DNA from: Candidatus Zhuqueibacterota bacterium
GTDB taxonomy: Bacteria > Zhuqueibacterota > Zhuqueibacteria > Thermofontimicrobiales > Thiofontviventaceae
Direction of reading: 5' to 3'
Assembly: GCA_016931935.1 (NCBI GenBank)
Contig: JAFGDW010000263.1
Span: 1-35,514, forward strand
Length of the DNA stretch: 35,514 nt
Position 1 is the stretch's first letter; each line of letters starts with the position of its first letter. The notes beneath the pieces are model-generated. The model saw only the letters and a list, made by a program, of their open reading frames with translations. It was not told where the DNA came from and searched no databases. This document shows, one piece after another, positions 1 to 6,850 of this stretch. The translations under genes and the position numbers were made by a program.

Positions 1-5
1 AAAAT

Positions 6-2924
6 TTATGACTCGGCCGGGACGGCCAACACACGAAACCCGCTAAGGCTGACCCCGTCAACGGGATCGTAGCTGAAACGCGCACCGCAGCGCAACCCGG
101 TCGAACCATCGTCCCACGAGCCGCCACGCAGCGCCCGGTATTTTTCTTCCTTACCAGGCCAGTTCTCCATCCACTCCCACACATTGCCCGCCATATCCAT
201 CAATCCATCCGGTGTGGCGCCCGCGGGATAAGCGCCAACCGGTGTGGTTTGCCCCACTTTGCTTCCATAATTCGCCCGGCTGTCATCTGGCGGCTCGTTG
301 CCCCAGGGATAATTACGTTGGCCGCCACCGGCCGCCCATTGCCATTCAGTTTCGGTAGGCAGGCGGAATTCCAGTTTGGGCCCATCCGGATTGGTTGTTC
401 GATATAGCTCCGTCAACCAACAGCAATAGGCAACGGCGGCGAACCACGTCACGCTCACAACCGGCTGGTCATCGCCGTTGAAGCGTTTGTCGTCGTCTGA
501 TCGCGAACGAAATTTGTCTGTCCAGGCGGTAACACCGGTCGCATCACCGAGATATTCTTTAAATCCTTTAATTGTGTTTGCTTGTTGCATGAATGTTTTT
601 TCGAATTGAATATTTTCCAGTATGGCCAGCGTTTGTTCTTTTTTGCCAGACAGAAATGTGATAAACCGGCGGTACTGGCGGTTGGTCACCGGGTAACGGG
701 CAAACCAGAGCATGGGGATCGTGACTATCTCATTAGTCACTGAATAAGTATAACTGCCGCCGGAAATGCGGATGTATTCAGCGTTGACTTCGAATGGGTT
801 GCGAAAACGCTTGTCCAATGTGACTATTTTTTTCACTGCCGGTTGTACAGGTTTTGCTTGAACGCCATGTAACACAAAATCATCTGACGCCAAACTTTCA
901 GGAACGCCTGCTTCAATTACATCTGAGACGCTCCATTCCGCCAATATCTGTTCAGCAGTCTCACCGACGCGCTTTTCTTTATCTTGCGTAGCATTTTCCA
1001 ATACTTTCCTGGCTGCCGGGGATTTCATTTCGCGCAGGCATTGCAGCGCGTTGTAACGTTTTTGCATGCCGAGCCGCTTGTCACGAATAACAACGGCAAA
1101 CGGTTCCAGCGGTTTCACTGCCGCTTCGGTGACCAGTTGTTTAAGTAGTAGAAAATGCGTGGCATCGTTTTTATCGCTTTTGAGCAGCCGCTCAATCATA
1201 GCCGGGAAAATTTCCGGGCTGGTCATCCCGGCGGCAAACAGGCAGGTTTCACGCCACCAGTCGTCGCCAAAATTATTCGTCAGCAATTCCGCATCACCGC
1301 GATTGGCAATTTCCACCGCTGCCAGAAACTCACGGAACGATTTGTGCTGGAACATGTACGATTCAGATCCGGAACCTACCAGCACGCCGGCGCGGTCGCG
1401 GATGTTTTCCAGAAATTCCAGCGCTGTTTTGTCTGGTTTTACTTCCTGCAACTTGTCTTTGATTTGCTCAATAATTTTTTCTCTATCAGCTTCATCACTG
1501 TGCCAGTCGGTTTGCATGGTCAACGCCAGCGGCCGTAACACCAACCGGGCCTTGCTGGCGCTCATCAACGGCTCAATCTTGCGAATCCGGTCACGGTGAT
1601 CGAGCAGATAATCGACACAGCGGCTGTACAACTCCACCCGTTCACCACTCAGACTGCCCTGCTCACGCCAGATTATGGCCATAATTTGCAAAAGTACAGG
1701 CGTGCCAGCCATATCGCCCAAGGCGGCGTTTTCATCTTTGGATAGGAATTCTATCACCGCCACAGCTTCTGATTCTGCATCATGACCAATCTCCTGTTTT
1801 CGCTGGTCATCAACATGTTCAATCTTTTCCATAGCATCGAGCGCGGCCGCTTCAAACCATTGACGCAGAAACTGATGCTGTTGATTGTGGCTGAGATCAC
1901 GTACGTCGGCGCGAACAAGCGGTATTGTCAAATTAACGCCATCGGCCTGCCGATAACCGCTGTGCCGGCACGTAATCACGAAGGTTCCGGTTTCACCATA
2001 TGTGCTTGCAGCTTCATCGATCCATTCACACATGCGTCGGCGCTTTTCCATGCTGCTAATTTCGTCCAAACCATCGAGCATCACCAACGCTCCGGTACGA
2101 CGCAGCCACGTTTCAATTTGTTCTGGTTTTATAACTAAGTGCGTATGTTTTAACGCCCATTCACTAATTGTTTTGGTGAACTGTTGTCCCGGCTCAATTT
2201 GCCGCAATGGGATAAACAACGGAATGATTTGCTTCTTACAGCCGAGATACTCGTTACGATCCGCCTCTGTCAGGCAGCAGACAGCAAAATATTTTAGTAA
2301 AGTTGTTTTACCGGAACCAGGGCCACCCAGCACTAACAGTGCACGCTTCCGTTTCATGGCCCGCGCTAAAACTTCTTTCGGCATCAGCTCGCGTTCATTT
2401 TCCGATTCGGCTTTGCCCGGGCGTGTGACATCATGTTCGGCATTCATCTCCGCAAACCGTAGCGATACGAATACATCGAGCAAACGCACATCAATATTTG
2501 CCTGGGACTGAAACCCATACAAACGGATCAGTCCATGCGTGCGTCGGACATAGAGCAAGTAGTTGCGCAGGGTTTCGTTGTGGGTGGATTGTTTGATTTC
2601 CTGGTCAATATCGCGCTTTACGTTGTGTTCTGTCAGCACTTCGATCTTTTTTACCCGTCCTTTAAACAGGTAAGTAAGTAACCAGGTAAGCAGCGGAATC
2701 GCCGCTCCAAACAGGGCATAAATCAGATTTTCAAATGTGAAATGATTTTTCAGCCACTGCCATATGTCGGTTTGAGCTGTATCCGGGTTTGGCGATATGA
2801 TGGAATCGGCGATTGATGTATCAGCCGGTGTCTGAGCATGAATTACAAAGGCATGATCCAATGCCATGATTAACAGCAAAATTAAAAATACGAATACCGG
2901 GTAACGGAGGAATGAACGATACAT
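6..2924 (-). CDS. Membrane-anchored NACHT NTPase with C-terminal SUMF1 domain (candidate DGR target)
   Basis: 972 aa. A hydrophobic segment (about 9-31, possibly a signal peptide ending near IHAQ) is followed by a second membrane segment (about 66-88), so the NACHT and C-terminal parts should lie in the cytoplasm. Walker A GGPGSGKT is at 200-207 and Walker B LDGLDE at 283-288, the NACHT/STAND form. A helical region around 610-680 looks HEAT-like. Residues about 715-968 are a SUMF1/FGE-sulfatase domain (WFARYPVTNRQY, DMAGNVWEW, GFRV). STAND NTPases are signal-sensing switches, and SUMF1 folds outside sulfatase maturation often act as ligand-binding modules; a sensing role here is inferred. The ATG has GAGG five bases upstream. 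It is paralogous to the protein at 25413-28112 with the same order of parts. The last 32 residues of the domain look hypervariable. The stop codon is five bases from the window edge. Confidence 0.93.
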   Translation of the reverse strand: MYRSFLRYPVFVFLILLLIMALDHAFVIHAQTPADTSIADSIISPNPDTAQTDIWQWLKNHFTFENLIYALFGAAIPLLTWLLTYLFKGRVKKIEVLTEHNVKRDIDQEIKQSTHNETLRNYLLYVRRTHGLIRLYGFQSQANIDVRLLDVFVSLRFAEMNAEHDVTRPGKAESENERELMPKEVLARAMKRKRALLVLGGPGSGKTTLLKYFAVCCLTEADRNEYLGCKKQIIPLFIPLRQIEPGQQFTKTISEWALKHTHLVIKPEQIETWLRRTGALVMLDGLDEISSMEKRRRMCEWIDEAASTYGETGTFVITCRHSGYRQADGVNLTIPLVRADVRDLSHNQQHQFLRQWFEAAALDAMEKIEHVDDQRKQEIGHDAESEAVAVIEFLSKDENAALGDMAGTPVLLQIMAIIWREQGSLSGERVELYSRCVDYLLDHRDRIRKIEPLMSASKARLVLRPLALTMQTDWHSDEADREKIIEQIKDKLQEVKPDKTALEFLENIRDRAGVLVGSGSESYMFQHKSFREFLAAVEIANRGDAELLTNNFGDDWWRETCLFAAGMTSPEIFPAMIERLLKSDKNDATHFLLLKQLVTEAAVKPLEPFAVVIRDKRLGMQKRYNALQCLREMKSPAARKVLENATQDKEKRVGETAEQILAEWSVSDVIEAGVPESLASDDFVLHGVQAKPVQPAVKKIVTLDKRFRNPFEVNAEYIRISGGSYTYSVTNEIVTIPMLWFARYPVTNRQYRRFITFLSGKKEQTLAILENIQFEKTFMQQANTIKGFKEYLGDATGVTAWTDKFRSRSDDDKRFNGDDQPVVSVTWFAAVAYCCWLTELYRTTNPDGPKLEFRLPTETEWQWAAGGGQRNYPWGNEPPDDSRANYGSKVGQTTPVGAYPAGATPDGLMDMAGNVWEWMENWPGKEEKYRALRGGSWDDGSTGLRCGARFSYDPVDGVSLSGFRVLAVPAES
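33..128 (-). other. Putative DGR variable region in the first NACHT-SUMF1 gene
   Basis: This stretch codes for residues 933-964, from RGGSW to GFR. It aligns without gaps to residues 860-891 of the paralogue at 25413-28112. Twelve of 32 residues match, against 21 of 24 in the framework PVGxYPxGATPDGLMD just before it. At segment positions 6, 7, 8, 10, 18, 20, 21, 24, 26 and 27 both genes have NNC or NNT codons with the same third base; in all but position 7 the first or second base differs. This fits mutated AAC/AAT template codons. No template repeat or reverse transcriptase was found in the window, so the call rests on this comparison. Confidence 0.6.
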
Positions 2925-3100
2925 AATTACCTCGAATGGTTCGAAGTTCGCTGTGGAACGGCTATTTTAAAGGATAGTTAACAATTAACAAAAATGTCGC
3001 AGAAAGTCAAGTTTTTTTTGCTGACGATATATTCCATAGATAAACGCGAAGAATTTGTGAAGATGTTACTTCGATACGCATGGATATGCTGATTTTGTTG

Positions 3101-3181
3101 CCTTCGACAGGCTCTGGCAACGAATAATTCAATCGTTCATTTTAATGGTGGCTGAGCTTTGTTCCCTGAGCGTGCCGAAGG
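3101..3181. repeat. Inverted pair of a 21-bp intergenic repeat (CCTTCGACAGGCTC type)
   Basis: Arms at 3101-3121 and 3161-3181 are reverse complements at 17 of 21 positions. A related copy lies at 30153-30169. The right arm lies inside the end of the nucleoside hydrolase gene, while the left arm lies just beyond its stop. Similar TTCGACAGGCTCAGGGAAC words are common dispersed intergenic repeats in other bacteria. Confidence 0.65.
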
Positions 3182-4103
3182 GGGTCGAAGCCAATTTCCC
3201 AAACAAATCCCCGAAAATCGCATCGCGATCGACGCTGGTCGCCACGCGAATCAGGTGGCGGCGATCGTCGCGGCTCCAGGTAAGCTGGCCGGTGAGCATT
3301 GGGCTGGAGACGAGTGTGGTGGGCACCCAATCAGGATTGAGCAGCCAGGCGATGGTGGAGATATCCCAAATCACTTTGGAACGGGCATGGCCTTGAATGA
3401 AATGGTGATAAATATCGTGCAGATAGTTGCCGATGGCGCCGCGTCCCTTCACGTAATAATCGATCTCGGGTGCGTTGGTGATCAGGTGCGAGGCAACGGG
3501 CCGGCAGGGGATTTGAATCAACGGCACGCCGCAATCGAACAGCAGCCGTGATGCGTGAATGTCCTGAAAGCAATTGAATTCCCGCGTATGTGGCCAATAA
3601 TGGGCGTGACCGCCGAGCCAGACCACCACAATCTTTTCGATGATCGCTGGCTCCGTGAGAATTGCCGATACCACGTTGGTGATCGCTCCGATGGCCACAA
3701 CGTACAGCGGCTCGGCTTTCATGGCCCGGGCGCGGGCGATCAGGTCATCGACCATTGGACTGTGCACCGGCGTCTGTGCATCGGGTAAATAGGTAGTTGA
3801 GCCGCGATAGACAAAATTGGCTTCCGGGCGTCCCAGCAGGCCGAGAATTTTCACAATTTCGTGATAACTTTTTTCCATGCCATCAGCCGGGCTGCTGGAA
3901 CGTTTGTTATGGAACGGCGCCGCATAAATCGCTTGCACGTCCAATTTATCCGGCGAGAGCATCGCATAGGTAAGTGCAAACTGATCGTCAATTTCGTTGC
4001 AGGTATCGGTATCGAGTACCATACTGATGGTGCCGGTTGGCGGCGTCATTCGTTCAATGCGGAACGCATCGGAAAGCTGGGGGAACAGTGGTTTGGTTTT
4101 CAT
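3129..4103 (-). CDS. Nucleoside hydrolase (inosine-uridine preferring family)
   Basis: 324 aa from the preferred ATG, which has GAGAGGAT about 12 bases upstream; a longer frame reaches 4199 but its extra 32 residues do not resemble the family. Members hydrolyse the N-glycosidic bond of ribonucleosides to release base and ribose, using a calcium ion held by an N-terminal aspartate cluster. That cluster is visible as D31, D33, D39 and D40, in the form DTDTCNEIDDQFAL. It has two more residues between the aspartate pairs than the classic DTDPGxDD, and this EIDDQFAL version marks a recognisable subfamily. A later segment, VVAIGAITNVVSAI, is also typical. The substrate cannot be told. The last 15 or so residues are encoded by a dispersed repeat and are probably not part of the ancestral protein. 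Confidence 0.88.
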   Translation of the reverse strand: MKTKPLFPQLSDAFRIERMTPPTGTISMVLDTDTCNEIDDQFALTYAMLSPDKLDVQAIYAAPFHNKRSSSPADGMEKSYHEIVKILGLLGRPEANFVYRGSTTYLPDAQTPVHSPMVDDLIARARAMKAEPLYVVAIGAITNVVSAILTEPAIIEKIVVVWLGGHAHYWPHTREFNCFQDIHASRLLFDCGVPLIQIPCRPVASHLITNAPEIDYYVKGRGAIGNYLHDIYHHFIQGHARSKVIWDISTIAWLLNPDWVPTTLVSSPMLTGQLTWSRDDRRHLIRVATSVDRDAIFGDLFGKLASTPFGTLREQSSATIKMND

Positions 4104-4315
4104 GATATTTTGGTATCCTCTCAAAAAAAGATGGTAGTAAATAAAATTGAAATCAAATTGCTTCTCAAATTTTTGCAGAGCGCAGAGCGCAAAGAGCATA
4201 GCAAAAGCACAAATCTATCGCTATGCATTATGCACGTTGCATGTATAGCTTTACCATCCAATATTGAATGGATACATATTTTGTTTGCCTGGTTAAAAGT
4301 TTTTGATTTCCAAAA

Positions 4316-4346
4316 CATGCTATGCACTTTGGAAGTGCGTAGCACG
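4316..4346 (-). terminator. Repeat-derived hairpin, likely terminator of the reductase gene
   Basis: Arms 4316-4329 and 4333-4346 pair at 12 of 14 positions around a three-base loop. On the minus strand the hairpin starts two bases after the stop at 4348 and is followed by GTTTTGG, a weak U tract. The sequence AAGTGCGTAGCACG is shared with the inverted repeat at 29968-30055, so the structure belongs to a dispersed family that may have been co-opted as a terminator. Confidence 0.55.
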
Positions 4347-4347
4347 G

Positions 4348-5217
4348 CTAGTGCATAAGACGTCTGCGGGACGCCAGCCATTCGCTCAAACGGGACGAAT
4401 TTAACGACACGTCCCCAATACGCGGCGGACCGTTCTGCTCTTCATGTCGCAAAATGCCTGTTAACAATTCGGGTGGATAATTTCCCTTATCGATGACGTA
4501 GCGGCCGATTTCGTGCAGCGTCCAGCTATGCTCGCCGCCGAAGTGGTAGAGTCCCTGTAATTCATCGTTGAGCAACGCCAATGCCATCTCCCCAATGGCA
4601 GCGCAGGATACGCAGCTCCGCAATTCATCGTGAAACAGCGTCACCGGCAGTTGACGTTTAAACCGGCTCTCGATCCAATCGACTGCCCCTTTGGCGCCGG
4701 TAACAGAATCCCCCAGCGGCAGGCCGAGCCGCACAATACAATGATTCGGACAGCGTTGAATTTGCCGTTCCGCTTCAGAAAACGTTTTCCCGGCGACGCT
4801 CAACGGATCGGGTGGATGGATTTCTGCATAGCCCCCGGCAGGAGGGTGATTGCCGGAAAATACCAGATCAGTACTCATAAATAAAATGTAGGCATTTTTC
4901 CCAAACACATCGGCGATTATCCGTGAGCCACCCACATTCAACGCGCGCGCCCATGCCGGCCGTGCTTCACACACATCCAGATCACACACACCGGCGCAAT
5001 GCACCACATGCGTTGGTCGAAACTTGTCCCGAATCGCCTGCATCCGCGCGCGATTGGTGATGCACAGTGACTCTACATTCGGCCCATCCGGCACCGCCAT
5101 TTTCGGCGGCCGAATGCCATAAAGTTGATTGGATGGCAGTAATCCCTGCAACCGCGAAAAGATCGGCCAGCCATGAATTGAGGTAATGCCGGTCACAAGC
5201 ACCCGTTTATTTTCCAT
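4348..5217 (-). CDS. NAD(P)-dependent sugar-nucleotide reductase/epimerase-like protein (RmlD-like SDR)
   Basis: 289 aa from ATG 5217; an in-frame TTG at 5229 is possible. The protein opens with a Rossmann strand, MENKRVLVTGITSIHGW, where the usual GxxGxxG is altered to GITSIHG. Further family marks are HVVHCAGVCDLDVCE, the NVGGSRIIAD region and the strand YILFMSTDLVFSGN before a YAEIHPPDPLSVAGKTFSE segment. This is the pattern of dTDP-4-dehydrorhamnose reductase-like extended SDRs. The usual YxxxK pair is not clean (Y and K flank a PPDPLSVAG stretch), so activity on a standard dTDP-sugar is uncertain. No other rhamnose or sugar-nucleotide genes are adjacent. A terminator-like hairpin follows directly. 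Confidence 0.8.
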   Translation of the reverse strand: MENKRVLVTGITSIHGWPIFSRLQGLLPSNQLYGIRPPKMAVPDGPNVESLCITNRARMQAIRDKFRPTHVVHCAGVCDLDVCEARPAWARALNVGGSRIIADVFGKNAYILFMSTDLVFSGNHPPAGGYAEIHPPDPLSVAGKTFSEAERQIQRCPNHCIVRLGLPLGDSVTGAKGAVDWIESRFKRQLPVTLFHDELRSCVSCAAIGEMALALLNDELQGLYHFGGEHSWTLHEIGRYVIDKGNYPPELLTGILRHEEQNGPPRIGDVSLNSSRLSEWLASRRRLMH

Positions 5218-5225
5218 ATCCCGTA

Positions 5226-5290
5226 TCAATTATCACTTCACCATTATCAATTAACAATTTTCCATTCACATTGTCTCTTCTCCGCTTTCC
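5226..5290. repeat. Word-like degenerate tandem repeat (ATTATCAATTAACAATT type)
   Basis: The space between the reductase and the DUF3795-like gene is filled with variants of TTATCAATTATCA, ACCATTATCAATTAACAATT and TTTTCCATTCAC. The same words recur at 6721-6850, 9276-9331, 32672-32727 and 35352-35422. Confidence 0.65.
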
Positions 5291-5295
5291 ATTCT

Positions 5296-5799
5296 TCAAA
5301 TCAACTTCGCCCCCGTCGCTTCCACATATTCTTTCTGCATGGTCAGCACTTGCTTTTTAAATTCAGGATAACGTGTCCACAACGGCTTTTCACACGGCTC
5401 AAGCTGTTTGCATTGTATGCAACTATCCAATTTGCGGTCAATCGCGCATGCCCGGACTTCACATTTTTGAATGGGTAGATTTTTGGGTTTATCTTCATTT
5501 TTACACGTGTAGCAGAATACGAGCTTCGGATCAAACTCAACCCCGAATTTTTTAGCCCAACCCCACTTTTCAAATACCACTTTTTTTTCTTCATCCGTAC
5601 CTGATGTTGCCTTACGCATTTCACAATCATCCGGGCATTTGTAACCGCAGTACTCAAATTTTTTAGGATCGGGCGCTTGTTTCTTTTGATCAGTTTCTTC
5701 CTCAGCAGCCATTTCCGGCAAACACATACACGCAGCACAACCAAATCCAAGAGCAGAGCAATTTTTTAGGAATTCACGACGGTTTGTAGTGGTACGCAT
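5296..5799 (-). CDS. Tat-exported cysteine-rich DUF3795-like protein
   Basis: 167 aa. A twin-arginine signal is clear: NRREFLKNC followed by a short hydrophobic stretch to about residue 30. The mature part carries many cysteines (FEYCGYKCPDDCEM, FCYTCKNE, KCEVRACA, SCIQCKQLEPCE) spaced like DUF3795 proteins, a small family of unknown function with zinc- or cluster-like cysteine pairs. GGGAG sits upstream of the ATG. Tat export suggests that it folds, perhaps with a metal, before crossing the membrane; this is inference. A second, cytosolic DUF3795 protein is encoded at 16339-16776. Nothing adjacent reveals a partner. Confidence 0.75.
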   Translation of the reverse strand: MRTTTNRREFLKNCSALGFGCAACMCLPEMAAEEETDQKKQAPDPKKFEYCGYKCPDDCEMRKATSGTDEEKKVVFEKWGWAKKFGVEFDPKLVFCYTCKNEDKPKNLPIQKCEVRACAIDRKLDSCIQCKQLEPCEKPLWTRYPEFKKQVLTMQKEYVEATGAKLI

Positions 5800-5852
5800 T
5801 GGTTCTCCCTGGTTAAGTGAGTTATACTGAGCACGGCCATAAATTGCAGTTG

Positions 5853-5898
5853 CTTTTGGCCTTTGGCTATTAGCTAATGGCCAACAGCCACTAGCTTG
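5853..5898. repeat. Word-like repeat (GGCTATTAGCTAATGGCC type)
   Basis: Upstream of the Tat DUF3795 gene. GGCCTTTGGCTATTAGC, TAATGGCC, AACAGCCACTAGC form a degenerate, partly self-complementary tandem. It is a different word from the ATTATCAATT family but has the same intergenic placement. Confidence 0.5.
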
Positions 5899-6029
5899 TT
5901 AAGAACAGGCATTGAACTAACCGCTCACTAAAATGGCACGCTTTATAATTTCGCACAAATTGAATAAGTGTTAAATTTTCATCCCTAAATGTCGAGTACA
6001 AAAAATAATACGTGGGGTGAGCTAAAAAA

Positions 6030-6704
6030 TTAACCATTCGAATCGCTACCATTTTCGGACTTCAGAAACGCTTGCACATCGACCAATGATGGCAGAATTT
6101 TCAACGCCCACTGGCGGCATTGTTCGGTCGGGATTAATAAATCCGGCACCATAATCGCCGGCATACCTGCTGCATGCGCTGCTTCGATACCGGGATTGGA
6201 ATCTTCGAGTACCAGACAATCTGCCGGTGGCAGTCCCAACATTTCGCTTGCTTTAAGAAAAATATCCGGCGCCGGTTTGCCGTGCTTCACATCATCACCG
6301 CTGACAATCAGCGGAAAGCGGTCGGTGAGACCAGTGACGCGCAACCGCATCATCACACCATTGCGGAATGTGGAACTGGCCACGGCTTTGGGAATAGATC
6401 GCGCATCGAGCCAGTCGATCAATTCATGCAAGCCCGGCTTAACAGCGATTCCGTGAGCATCGATATGCGCTGCCGCCAATTCGCCTTTACGGGCAGAAAC
6501 AGCTTCATATGGGAAATCAGCGCCAAACAAGTTTTTAAAATGATTTCGAATATCGGGAATTTTACGGCCAATAATAGCCAAATAATCAGTTTCTGAAATA
6601 GTGTATTCGAATTCGCGAATCGCCTGTTGCCAGGTAATTTTAGCAATCGTTTCCGTGTCAACTACCAGTCCGTCCATATCAAAAATTATCGCTGCAAATT
6701 GCAT
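6030..6704 (-). CDS. HAD-superfamily phosphatase / beta-phosphoglucomutase-like
   Basis: 224 aa, a normal length. Motif I is FDMDGLVVDTE with nucleophile D9 and acid/base D11; motif II is VASSTFRNG; motif III/IV is seen as KPAPDIFLKA and CLVLEDSNPGIEAA. A helical cap fills roughly residues 18-85, which places it in subfamily I with beta-phosphoglucomutase and phosphoglycolate-phosphatase-like enzymes. These act on small phosphorylated metabolites in the cytosol, and the substrate cannot be read from sequence. AAGGA lies upstream of the ATG. Both flanks are repeat-filled spaces, so it is probably transcribed alone. Confidence 0.9.
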   Translation of the reverse strand: MQFAAIIFDMDGLVVDTETIAKITWQQAIREFEYTISETDYLAIIGRKIPDIRNHFKNLFGADFPYEAVSARKGELAAAHIDAHGIAVKPGLHELIDWLDARSIPKAVASSTFRNGVMMRLRVTGLTDRFPLIVSGDDVKHGKPAPDIFLKASEMLGLPPADCLVLEDSNPGIEAAHAAGMPAIMVPDLLIPTEQCRQWALKILPSLVDVQAFLKSENGSDSNG

Positions 6705-6720
6705 GTGATGTTCCTTTGGT

Positions 6721-6850
6721 GAAGAAGCTGTCAGCGATCAGCCGTCAGCTAAAATTTATCACTGTTATCGGTTATCAGTTATCAATTGAAACTTCTCAAT
6801 TCACAATTCACCATTCCCCCGTTTTCCGTTCTCCCTTTTCCCCTCTTGCT
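6721..6850. repeat. Composite word-like repeat tract running into the U32 gene
   Basis: Successive words are GTCAGCGATCAGCCGTCAGC, TTATCGGTTATCAGTTATCA, CTCAATTCACAATTCACCATT and a pyrimidine-rich TTTTCCGTTCTCCC. From 6801 onward the tract is also the 3' end of the U32 coding region. Similar pyrimidine-rich words occur at 19940-19996. Confidence 0.65.

Noticed and set aside
4104..4199. Longer start for the nucleoside hydrolase (32 extra residues)
   Set aside because: The extra residues do not resemble the family and the internal ATG has a better-placed ribosome site and a natural domain start.
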